Below, one piece after another: positions 27,632 to 34,419 of a DNA stretch of 37,497 nt. Below the pieces are notes generated by a model that made no database searches, had not been told where the DNA came from, and saw nothing but the letters and a program-made list of their open reading frames with translations. Position numbers and translations under genes: made by a program. Source of the stretch: Hydrogenophilaceae bacterium (GTDB lineage Bacteria > Pseudomonadota > Alphaproteobacteria > Caulobacterales > Aquidulcibacteraceae); the NCBI GenBank assembly GCA_013389015.1, contig JACAEE010000161.1:1-37497 (forward strand), given 5' to 3'. Position 1 is the stretch's first letter, and each line of letters begins with the position of its first letter.

Positions 27632-28687
27632 TCAGCCGAACGCGGCGACGAACCGAACGTGGCCGTCGGTCTCGGCGAGGATGCGACGTTCGCCCCCGGG
27701 CCAGGCGATGAGATCGACGAGCATGCGCACGCTCTCGCGGTCGCCGCCGAGCACGGCTTCGGGCTCCAGGCGCAGCCAGTAAAGCGGCGCGGCAGCCGTC
27801 GCCGCGGCGCCCGCCCCCGCGATCGCGGCGCTGATCGCGTCGCGCGCCTCGCGCGGTGGGTATTGCAAGAAGATCGAGTGATAGATGATCGTCGCGGCGT
27901 CGCGCGCGCGGCGCGCGAGCTTCTCCTTCACCCACATCGCCGCGTCCGCACGATCCACACGGACGCCGTGCGCGACGGCGAGATCGGCGGCGGCGTCGAA
28001 GCGCGCGAGGCGGTCGGCCTGATCGGCCCAGATGTAGGATTTGAGCCGCAGGCGCTCGGCCGGGTCGGCGAGCGTGAGCGGGTTCTGATCACAGGCCCCG
28101 CGGCTGCGAATCTGCGGCGCCGCGTCGAGCGGCGGAGGCGGCCCGCGCCATTCGGTGTCGATGCGCACGCGGCCTTGCGGATTCCAGCGCCAGCTCTCGG
28201 TCGCATAAGCGAAGCGATCCCAATTCAGATTGAGGCCTGCGCTGGCGCCGAGCTCCAAGGTCTCGATCGGGCCGCGCCATTCGTGGGCGATCGTGAGGAA
28301 GCCGAGCAGCAGCGCGATGGAGCGGCGCGTCTCGTTGGTCTGCGGCGGGGACTTGATGAAGTCCTCCGTCCACGGACGTTCGCGCTGCAGGAAGGCGCGG
28401 GCGTGCGGCCAGACGTCTTCCATGCGCCACGCCGCGCGCGTGGCGGGATAGTGCGCCGCGAGCGCGGGATCGCGCCCGGAAAGCGCCGCATAGTGCAATG
28501 CGCCGGCCAGGCGCAGCGCGAGCGCATCGGCGCGCGGATTGGTCGGCCAGGCGCCGATGACGCCTGCCGTGGGGCCGCCGGCCTCGACATCATCCGCCAT
28601 CGCCCGAATCAGCGCCCCGGTGAAGGGCGAGCCGTACGCGTCGCAAAACGCCGCCTGCTCGCGGAAATGGGCGAGGATTTTCTCCAT
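27632..28687 (-). CDS. DUF2332 family protein
   Basis: The protein has 351 residues. Features are the N-terminal FREQAAFCDAYGSPFTGAL, a helical middle, QTNETRRSIALLLGFLTIA, ETLELGASAGLNLNWDRF and IIYHSIFLQYPP. The GASAGLNL loop resembles a SAM- or nucleotide-binding glycine loop, and this family is often found as a stand-alone protein in Alphaproteobacteria and Actinobacteria. The reaction is unknown. A methyltransferase-like fold is my inference from the glycine loop and the strand before it. The gene is convergent with the DUF3754 gene, and 77 bases separate its start from the thiolase end, so operon membership is doubtful. Confidence 0.8.
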   Translation of the reverse strand: MEKILAHFREQAAFCDAYGSPFTGALIRAMADDVEAGGPTAGVIGAWPTNPRADALALRLAGALHYAALSGRDPALAAHYPATRAAWRMEDVWPHARAFLQRERPWTEDFIKSPPQTNETRRSIALLLGFLTIAHEWRGPIETLELGASAGLNLNWDRFAYATESWRWNPQGRVRIDTEWRGPPPPLDAAPQIRSRGACDQNPLTLADPAERLRLKSYIWADQADRLARFDAAADLAVAHGVRVDRADAAMWVKEKLARRARDAATIIYHSIFLQYPPREARDAISAAIAGAGAAATAAAPLYWLRLEPEAVLGGDRESVRMLVDLIAWPGGERRILAETDGHVRFVAAFG

Positions 28688-28764
28688 CGGCGGCGTTCTA
28701 CAGGCAGGCGCCGGCGTTGGAAATGTTGTTCGGCTCGATCAATCTCAGGCCCGGGGCCGGCGCG

Positions 28765-29946
28765 CTAAACCCGCTCCACCGCCACTGCGATGCCTTCGCC
28801 GCCGCCGATGCAGAGCGAGGCCATGCCGCGCTTGAGGCCGCGGGATTCGAGGGCGGCGATAAGCGTCACGAGCACGCGCGCGCCGGAAGCGCCGATCGGG
28901 TGGCCGAGCGCGCAGGCGCCGCCGTTCACGTTCAGCTTCTCGTGCGGGATGCCGAGTTCCTTCATCGCGATCATCGGCACGATGGCGAAGGCTTCGTTGA
29001 TCTCCCAGAGATCGACGTCCCCGGCTTTCCAGCCGGCCTTCTCCAGCGCCTTCTTCATCGCCGGCACGGGTGCGGAGGTGAACTTCGCCGGCTCCTGCGC
29101 ATGCGCGGCGTTCGAGACGATCCGCGCGAGGGGCTTCAGGCCGCGCTTCTTGGCTTCGCTTTCGCGCATCAGCACCAGCGCGGCTGCGCCATCGGAGATC
29201 GCGGAGGCGTTGGCTGCCGTCACCGTGCCGTCCTTGGAGAAGGCGGGCTTGAGCGACGGGATCTTGTCGGGGCGGGCCTTGCGGGGCAATTCGTCGGTAT
29301 CCACCACAATGGGATCGCCGCGGCCTTCGATCTTCACCGCCGCGATCTCGCGCTTGAACCGGCCTTCCTTCGTCGCGTCCTGCGCGCGTTTCAGCGTTTC
29401 GAGCGCGTAGGCGTCCTGGGCTTCGCGGGTGAACTGGTATTCCTTCGCCGTCTGGTCGGCGTAAACGCCCATGGCGAGGCCTTCATAGGCGTCCTCAAGG
29501 CCGTCGGCGGCCATGTGATCGAGAATCTTGTCGGCGCCGTATTTGAAGCCCTTGCGGTAGTTCGGGAGCATGTGCGGAGCGTTGGTCATGCTCTCCATGC
29601 CGCCGGCGACGATGACGTTCGCATCGCCATTGGCGATCGCCTGCGCGCCCATGACGACGGCTTGGAGGCCCGAGCCGCACATCTTGTTCAGCGTCGTCGC
29701 TTGCACGCTCTTGGGCAGACCGCCTTTGAGCGCGGCTTGCCGGCCCGGCGCCTGGCCCTGCCCCGCCTGCAGCACATTGCCCATCAGGATCTGATCGATG
29801 TCGTCGCCGGCGATCTTGGCGTCGTCGACGGCGGCGCGCACGGCGATCGCGCCGAGTTCGGCCGCCTTCATGCCGGCGAGTTCGCCCAGCAGGCCGCCCA
29901 TCGGCGTACGCGCCATGCCCACGATAACGATCGGATCATTCGCCAT
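28765..29946 (-). CDS. Acetyl-CoA C-acyltransferase (thiolase)
   Basis: The protein has 393 residues from the ATG at 29946, preceded by AGAGGA. It carries all three thiolase catalytic residues: Cys90 in NKMCGSGLQA, His349 in ALGHPIGASG and Cys379 in SLCIGGGEG. It is an intact degradative/biosynthetic thiolase (acetoacetyl-CoA or 3-ketoacyl-CoA), in contrast to the altered thiolase-like protein at 6455. It lies 11 bases after the PaaI-type thioesterase gene, so they are probably co-transcribed and controlled by the divergent MarR regulator. The preferred chain length cannot be told from sequence alone. Confidence 0.95.
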   Translation of the reverse strand: MANDPIVIVGMARTPMGGLLGELAGMKAAELGAIAVRAAVDDAKIAGDDIDQILMGNVLQAGQGQAPGRQAALKGGLPKSVQATTLNKMCGSGLQAVVMGAQAIANGDANVIVAGGMESMTNAPHMLPNYRKGFKYGADKILDHMAADGLEDAYEGLAMGVYADQTAKEYQFTREAQDAYALETLKRAQDATKEGRFKREIAAVKIEGRGDPIVVDTDELPRKARPDKIPSLKPAFSKDGTVTAANASAISDGAAALVLMRESEAKKRGLKPLARIVSNAAHAQEPAKFTSAPVPAMKKALEKAGWKAGDVDLWEINEAFAIVPMIAMKELGIPHEKLNVNGGACALGHPIGASGARVLVTLIAALESRGLKRGMASLCIGGGEGIAVAVERV

Positions 29947-29957
29947 TGTCGTTCCTC

Positions 29958-30449
29958 TCATGCTTCGTTCTGCGGGCGCAGAACCATCAGCGTCGACACG
30001 CCGTGCGCCAGGAGGCGCCCGGCCGCGTCCGCGATCCGGCCTTCGGCCGTGATGATCGTGCGGCCCTTCGCGACGACTTTGCCTTCGGCGCGGATGAGCC
30101 CGGACTGCGGCAGGATCGCGCGCACGAAATTCCCTTTGGTCTCGATCGTCGTATAGCCCAAGCCGGGCGAAAGGGTAGTGTGCGCGGCGCAGCCGGTGAC
30201 GCTATCGAGGAGCGTCAGCGCCCAGCCGCCATGCACGAAGCCCAGCGGATTGAGGTGGGCGACGGTCGGTTCGCCCTCGAACACCACCCGCCCCTCCTCC
30301 AGTTCGGCGATCTTGACGTTCATGGTCGCCGCCATGGAGGGCGGCGCGATCGCGCCCGATTGCACGGCGCGCATCAGGTCCAGCCCCGACATCGCGCGCA
30401 GGCGCTCCGGCGGCAGGGCGGCGTCGCCGGCGGACTCGAATGGCGGCAT
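29958..30449 (-). CDS. PaaI-family hotdog thioesterase
   Basis: The protein has 163 residues from the ATG at 30449, preceded by AGGAAA about seven bases upstream. A longer frame to 30563 would read through the operator repeats and looks like noise. Hotdog-fold features are VHGGWALTLLDSVTGCAAHT with the conserved HGG, then TTIETKGNFVRAI and KVVAKGRTIITAEG. PaaI-type enzymes hydrolyse CoA thioesters of aromatic or short acyl groups. Here it would release stuck CoA or act with the thiolase. Its promoter region overlaps the repeats at 30460-30494. Confidence 0.9.
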   Translation of the reverse strand: MPPFESAGDAALPPERLRAMSGLDLMRAVQSGAIAPPSMAATMNVKIAELEEGRVVFEGEPTVAHLNPLGFVHGGWALTLLDSVTGCAAHTTLSPGLGYTTIETKGNFVRAILPQSGLIRAEGKVVAKGRTIITAEGRIADAAGRLLAHGVSTLMVLRPQNEA

Positions 30450-30459
30450 AGGCTTTTCC

Positions 30460-30494
30460 TGTATATACATTTGTTGTATATGCATGTATATGCC
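30460..30494. promoter_or_regulatory. Three TGTATATRCM repeats, candidate MarR operator
   Basis: TGTATATACA (30460-30469, a perfect palindrome), TGTATATGCA (30475-30484) and TGTATATGCC (30485-30494) lie between the divergent thioesterase and MarR genes. The spacing is 15 and 10 bases, so the last two lie one helical turn apart. The last repeat covers the possible start codon of the regulator (30490). This AT-rich block stands out from the GC-rich surroundings and is a plausible site for autorepression and control of the thioesterase-thiolase unit. Confidence 0.6.
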
Positions 30495-30978
30495 AGAGGA
30501 CGGATCGTCAAGCGAGGGCCGCGGCGCGCGGCGGACAGGCGCGCGCGAGCTCGCCGCGTTCATGGGGAGCGCCGAGGGCGCATGCGTGGCCTTCGCCCTG
30601 CGCAGCGCGGCGCGGAAGGTTTCGGCGTTCTATGACGCGCGCCTGGCGCCGGCGGGGCTCACGATCGCGCAATTCAGCGTGCTGGCGCACGCCTCGGCCA
30701 AGCCGGCGCCGAGCGTGGCGGCGCTGGCGGAGCGGCTGACGCTCGATCCCTCCACGCTGTCGCGGACGCTGAAGCCGCTCGAAGATGCGGGGCTTCTGGA
30801 GATCCATCCGGACCCGGACAATCGCCGCATCCGCCGGGTGAAGCTCACCGAAGCCGGCAAGGACAAGCTCGTGGAGGCCGGCCAGCTCTGGATGGCGGCG
30901 CAGAAGGAAGCCGCGGGAATCGTGCCGCTCGCGACGGTGGCCGAAGTGACGCGCGCGGTGGAGGCCCTGGAAATCTAG
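30490..30978 (+). CDS. MarR family transcriptional regulator
   Basis: The winged helix-turn-helix is SVAALAERLTLDPSTLSRTLKPLEDAGLLEIH, given here by its ends SVAALAERL and LSRTLKPLEDAGL, followed by the wing DPDNRRIRRVKLTEAG. Dimerisation helices lie before and after. The start is not certain: ATG at 30484 or 30490 (162 residues) has no Shine-Dalgarno and sits in the repeats, whereas ATG at 30562 gives 138 residues. The usual family size (about 140-160) allows either. It diverges from the PaaI-thiolase unit and is the probable regulator of it. The ligand is unknown but could be an aromatic or acyl compound. Confidence 0.88.
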   Translation: MPEDGSSSEGRGARRTGARELAAFMGSAEGACVAFALRSAARKVSAFYDARLAPAGLTIAQFSVLAHASAKPAPSVAALAERLTLDPSTLSRTLKPLEDAGLLEIHPDPDNRRIRRVKLTEAGKDKLVEAGQLWMAAQKEAAGIVPLATVAEVTRAVEALEI

Positions 30979-30998
30979 GGATTGTCCGGTGAATCGAG

Positions 30999-31040
30999 CC
31001 GTCATTCCGGGCGAAGCGAAGCAGAAACCCGGAACGACGG
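30999..31040. repeat. 13-bp inverted repeat between convergent genes (dispersed repeat or terminator)
   Basis: CCGTCATTCCGGG (30999-31011) and CCCGGAACGACGG (31028-31040) are complementary but for one position, with a 16-base loop containing CGAAGCGAAGC. The element lies 20 bases after the MarR stop and 28 bases before the hydrolase stop. This looks like a dispersed alphaproteobacterial intergenic repeat and could stop transcription from both sides. There is no U-tract, so it would not be a canonical terminator. Confidence 0.5.
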
Positions 31041-31068
31041 AAGTTGAGCAGCTCAAATCGGAAGCGCT

Positions 31069-31836
31069 TCACGCGACGAAGTCGGCGATGCGCGCGATGA
31101 TTTCTGGATCCTGCGCGATCAGGCGGTGGCCGAGGCCGTCGACCAGCAAGAGTTCCGCGCCCGGCCAGGCGGCGGCGGCCTCCTCTGCGCCAGCATAGGG
31201 AACCTGCTCATCGTCGATCGCGTGCACGAACAGCGCGCGCGCCGTCATGGTCTTCGCCGCCTCGCGCACGTCGAACGCGGCGGCGGCCGGCTCGCGCGCT
31301 TCGTACAATCGCCTGGCGCGTTCGACGATCTCGTCGGACACGCCCCATTCGGCGGCGAGGCGCCCCCAGCGCCGGCGCATGCCGACCGGCGCGGCGATGA
31401 AGACGGCGCGCTCTACAGCGAGGCCCTGCGTCATCGCCAGCGCGCTCGAGGGGCCGCCGAAGGAATGGGCGACCACCGCGTCGACCGGGCCGAGCTGCGC
31501 GGCGGTCGCCACGAGCGCGCGCGCGGCGTCGGGCGCAAGGCAGGCTTCGCCGTCGGAGAAGCCGTGCGCGGGCAGGTCGAGCGCGACGACGGCGCGCCCG
31601 CGCTCCGCCAACGCCAGGATCATTCGTGTCCAGAGCGAATGATCGTCCTCCCAGCCGTGCGCCAGCAGCACCGCGGGCCCCTCGCCCAGGCGCCAGGCCG
31701 CGACCGAGCCCGCATCCGTCTTCACTTCGACCGCATCGAGATCGCGCAACGGCTCGGCTACGCGCGGGTGCGCGCGCCGGCGCGGACGCATCATCGCGGC
31801 GAGGAATTGTTCGGCGGGATCGTCGGGATCGGTCAT
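31069..31836 (-). CDS. Alpha/beta hydrolase
   Basis: The protein has 255 residues from the ATG at 31836 (MTDPDDPAEQF). The fold's features are VLLAHGWEDDHSLW, the nucleophile elbow VVAHSFGGPSSAL with Ser in SxGG context, FVHAIDDEQVPYAG with the acid, and LGHRLIAQDPEII with the catalytic His. The frame continues upstream to a GTG at 31956, but that added part is a ParE-toxin fragment, so I exclude it. Its substrate is unknown. The gene stands behind the antitoxin and toxin remnant and may use their promoter. Confidence 0.85.
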   Translation of the reverse strand: MTDPDDPAEQFLAAMMRPRRRAHPRVAEPLRDLDAVEVKTDAGSVAAWRLGEGPAVLLAHGWEDDHSLWTRMILALAERGRAVVALDLPAHGFSDGEACLAPDAARALVATAAQLGPVDAVVAHSFGGPSSALAMTQGLAVERAVFIAAPVGMRRRWGRLAAEWGVSDEIVERARRLYEAREPAAAAFDVREAAKTMTARALFVHAIDDEQVPYAGAEEAAAAWPGAELLLVDGLGHRLIAQDPEIIARIADFVA

Positions 31837-31982
31837 GACGCGGACTATGGCTTCAGTGAGGTCCTGGATGCGCTTCAGGATTCTGGCGACCACACGCCGC
31901 GCGGCCGCTGGATTTTCTTGCGCGAGGCGGGCCTCGATTTCGGTCAGCTGCCGCACCGCACGTTCGTGAAGACGAGCTTCAA
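31837..31982 (-). pseudogene. ParE/RelE-type toxin remnant, frameshifted and truncated
   Basis: A TTG at 31982 overlaps the antitoxin stop (TTGA), as expected for a coupled toxin, and reads LKLVFT before running to a stop after 12 codons. The next frame then shows VRQLTEIEARLAQENPAA and ARRVVARILKRIQDL, a clear ParE/RelE N-terminal helical hairpin. The conserved strands and the catalytic/C-terminal part are missing, and the sequence passes directly into the hydrolase gene in the same frame. This indicates a frameshift near codon 7-10 and loss of the 3' part. Confidence 0.7.
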
Positions 31983-32227
31983 GCCCCGTACTTCCGGAAG
32001 AGCTCCTTCATTTCCGCGTCCGAAGCATGGTCGCCGCGATCATCTTCAGCCATGGCTTCGTCGAGTTCCGCCAGTTCCTCCTCCGACACGGTCCCGTGCA
32101 ATGCCTCATAGGCCAGCAGGTGAACATGGTCGGCATAGGCCTGGCTGAGTGAAATTCCACGACGGCGCGCGTCCTCCTCAAGTTTCGCGGCGAGAGCGTC
32201 TTCAACCTCAATAGCGAGCGTCTCCAT
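31979..32227 (-). CDS. Antitoxin of a ParDE-like module (ribbon-helix-helix type)
   Basis: The protein has 82 residues. METLAIEVEDALAAKLEEDA at the start resembles the beta strand and first helix of a ribbon-helix-helix domain, GISLSQAYADHVHLLA the second helix, and the acidic tail ELAELDEAMAEDDRGDHASD is typical of antitoxins that cover a toxin. AGGA lies six bases before the ATG. The frame is intact, while the toxin after it has decayed. It lies 12 bases after mnmA, so it may be read from the same transcript. The antitoxin may persist to protect against a related toxin elsewhere. Confidence 0.72.
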   Translation of the reverse strand: METLAIEVEDALAAKLEEDARRRGISLSQAYADHVHLLAYEALHGTVSEEELAELDEAMAEDDRGDHASDAEMKELFRKYGA

Positions 32228-32239
32228 GCGTCAATCCTA

Positions 32240-33406
32240 TCACGCTTCGGCGCGTGCGATCCAGCCGCCGCCGAGCACGCGGTTGGGGTTCGCGGCGCCC
32301 TCGGCTTCGTAGAAGACCGCGGCCTGGCCCGGCGCAACGCCCTCCTCCGGCTCGTTCAGCACGACCGACCAGCCGGCGGAGATGGAGAGCCGCGCGTGGA
32401 GCGGCTTGCCGGTCGAGCGCACGCGCACGCGGATGGCGCGGCCGTCGAGATCATCTTCGGCCGCAGCGCGATCTCCGATCCAGTTCACGTCCTTCAGCGC
32501 GATCATCCGGACACGGAGCGCTTCACGAGGGCCGACGATCACCCGCTTCAAGGCGGGATCGAGCTTGACGACGAAGAGCGGCTCGCCCGTCGCCACGCCC
32601 AGGCCGCGGCGCTGGCCGATGGTGTAATTGATGATCCCGGTATGCGCGCCGAGCACACGGCCGTCGAGATGCACGATCTCGCCGGGATCGAGCGCGCCGG
32701 GGCGGAGCTTTTCCACCACGCTCTGATACTTGCCCGAGGGCACAAAGCAGATGTCCTGGCTGTCAGGCTTGGACGCGGCCTTGAGGCCGAGCTCGGCGGC
32801 GAGCGCGCGCACCGCCGGCTTCTCCATGCCGCCCAGCGGAAAGCGCAGATAATCGAGCTGCGCGCGGGTGGTGGCGAACAGGAAATAGGATTGATCGCGA
32901 TCGGGATCGTGCGCGCGATGCAGTTCGGCGCCGTGTGCGCCTTCGATGCGGCGCACGTAGTGGCCGGTGGCGAGGCAATCGGCCCCGAGCTCCTTGGCGA
33001 CGCGCATCAGATCGGCGAACTTCACGGTTTGATTGCACTTGACGCAAGGAATGGGCGTTTCGCCGGCCAGATAGGAATCGGCGAAATCCTCCATCACCGC
33101 TTGGCGGAAGCGGCTTTCGTAATCGAGCACGTAGTGCGGGATTCCCAGCGCATCGGCGGCGCGGCGCGCGTCGTGGATGTCCTGGCCGGCGCAGCAGGCG
33201 CCGGGCTTGTTCACGGCCGCGCCATGATCATAGAGCTGCAGCGTGACGCCGACGACGTCATAGCCCTGCCGCTTCAGCAGCGCGGCGACCACGGTGGAGT
33301 CCACCCCGCCCGACATCGCCGCCACCACGCGGGTCGCGGACGGCGGCTTGGCGAAGCCGAGGGAATTGCGCGCGCGTGCGGGCGCGTCGTCTTGGAGTGC
33401 GGTCAC
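32240..33406 (-). CDS. mnmA: tRNA-specific 2-thiouridylase MnmA
   Basis: MnmA puts sulfur on U34 of tRNA-Lys, -Glu and -Gln. The protein has 388 residues with the PP-loop [15 protein letters not shown] near residues 30-44, GVTLQLYD, the catalytic Cys region [29 protein letters not shown], and the second catalytic Cys in [23 protein letters not shown]-like sequence ([16 protein letters not shown]) follows. The start is a GTG at 33406 with GGAGGGAGA five bases upstream. This is a conserved housekeeping gene and a useful chromosomal anchor. It is followed directly by the antitoxin gene. Confidence 0.96.
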   Translation of the reverse strand: MTALQDDAPARARNSLGFAKPPSATRVVAAMSGGVDSTVVAALLKRQGYDVVGVTLQLYDHGAAVNKPGACCAGQDIHDARRAADALGIPHYVLDYESRFRQAVMEDFADSYLAGETPIPCVKCNQTVKFADLMRVAKELGADCLATGHYVRRIEGAHGAELHRAHDPDRDQSYFLFATTRAQLDYLRFPLGGMEKPAVRALAAELGLKAASKPDSQDICFVPSGKYQSVVEKLRPGALDPGEIVHLDGRVLGAHTGIINYTIGQRRGLGVATGEPLFVVKLDPALKRVIVGPREALRVRMIALKDVNWIGDRAAAEDDLDGRAIRVRVRSTGKPLHARLSISAGWSVVLNEPEEGVAPGQAAVFYEAEGAANPNRVLGGGWIARAEA

Positions 33407-33483
33407 GGTTCTCTCCCTCCGAGGTCAAGGTTCGGAGCGATCAGCGCCATGTAGGCGAACGGCGCGCCGAGCGCCACCCCGCC

Positions 33484-34407
33484 CTAGCGGAGAAAATTGA
33501 GCAAAGTGAGCTCGGAGAGGTCGGAGAAGATCTTCGCCGTGGCCTGATATTGCGCCTCCAGCGTCGACAGCTCGATCGAGATGCGCGGGATGTCGGCGGC
33601 GGTCTCCTCGGCGAGCTCGCGGGAGAGGAGATTAGCCCGGGTGGTCAGCCGGTCGCGTTCATCATCGATGCGCCTAGCGAGCTGGCCGGTGCGGCCTTCC
33701 GAAGCGGTGACGACGTTCGCTGCGGCGACGAGCGCATCGGCGATCTGTTCGAGCTGGGTTCTCTGGGTGGGCGTGAGATCATCGCTCAGCCGCCCGCCGG
33801 CCGCGTCGATCACGACCTTGAGGTCGCGCATCGCCGTGAGCAGGCCGGCGCCGATCTCGGAGGCTTTGTCGGCCAGCGGCACTGGCGCGCCGGCGCCGAG
33901 ATCGACGACCTGATGGCGCTCGGATTCGTCGAACCACTGGCCGGAGGGCAGCGCGACGAGATCGTCGATGGAGCCCAGCGGCACGGGCCGCACGCCGACG
34001 CGCTCGCCGGCGAACAGCGGCTGGCCGTTCCAGGTCTCGTTCAAGGAAGTCACGACGGAGGAGAACGCCACGGAGAGATCGATGTCGAGCGTGCGGCCGT
34101 CGTCGGCGGAGAGCGCGCTCCTGATCGCCGTTGAGAGATCGACGCCTGCGCGCGCGGCGTTCGCCAGCGCATCGGCCTGGACGCCGAACCGCGCCGACAA
34201 TTGCGTCGCCGCTGAAGCCCGCGCCTCCGACAGCGCCAAGAGGCCCTGGGCGTTGACGACCTGGTTCGACTTGCCGGCGAACCCCTGCAGATCCTGCGCC
34301 CGCTGGCCGGAGGCCACCTGCGCCTGCAGATCGCTCATTTCGCGCGTCATCCGCTCGATGTCGAGACGCATCTGCGTGGTGTAGCGGAGGGTCAAGGCGC
34401 TGGTCAT
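33484..34407 (-). CDS. flgL: Flagellar hook-associated protein FlgL-like (flagellin-like family)
   Basis: The protein has 307 residues. The N-terminus MTSALTLRYTTQMRLDIERM and the amphipathic LQAQVASGQRAQDL are flagellin/FlgL-type coiled-coil sequence, and the C-terminal region ISIELSTLEAQYQATAKIFSDLSELTLLNFL returns to the coiled pair. The central variable part contains NGQPLFAGER. FlgL caps the hook-filament junction with FlgK. It lies 12 bases after flgK and is read from the same promoter. The last residues LLNFLR are typical. The alternative of a true flagellin is less likely because of its position and length. Confidence 0.9.
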   Translation of the reverse strand: MTSALTLRYTTQMRLDIERMTREMSDLQAQVASGQRAQDLQGFAGKSNQVVNAQGLLALSEARASAATQLSARFGVQADALANAARAGVDLSTAIRSALSADDGRTLDIDLSVAFSSVVTSLNETWNGQPLFAGERVGVRPVPLGSIDDLVALPSGQWFDESERHQVVDLGAGAPVPLADKASEIGAGLLTAMRDLKVVIDAAGGRLSDDLTPTQRTQLEQIADALVAAANVVTASEGRTGQLARRIDDERDRLTTRANLLSRELAEETAADIPRISIELSTLEAQYQATAKIFSDLSELTLLNFLR

Positions 34408-34419
34408 GGGTCAGGCTCG

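Noticed and set aside
30450-30563. Extended N-terminus of the PaaI thioesterase from 30563
   Set aside because: It would be translated through the operator repeats, and the ATG at 30449 has a good ribosome-binding site and fits the family length.
31837-31956. Hydrolase read from the GTG at 31956 as a ParE-hydrolase fusion protein
   Set aside because: The added segment is only half of a toxin fold and follows a frameshifted coupled start. An ATG at 31836 matches the normal hydrolase N-terminus.
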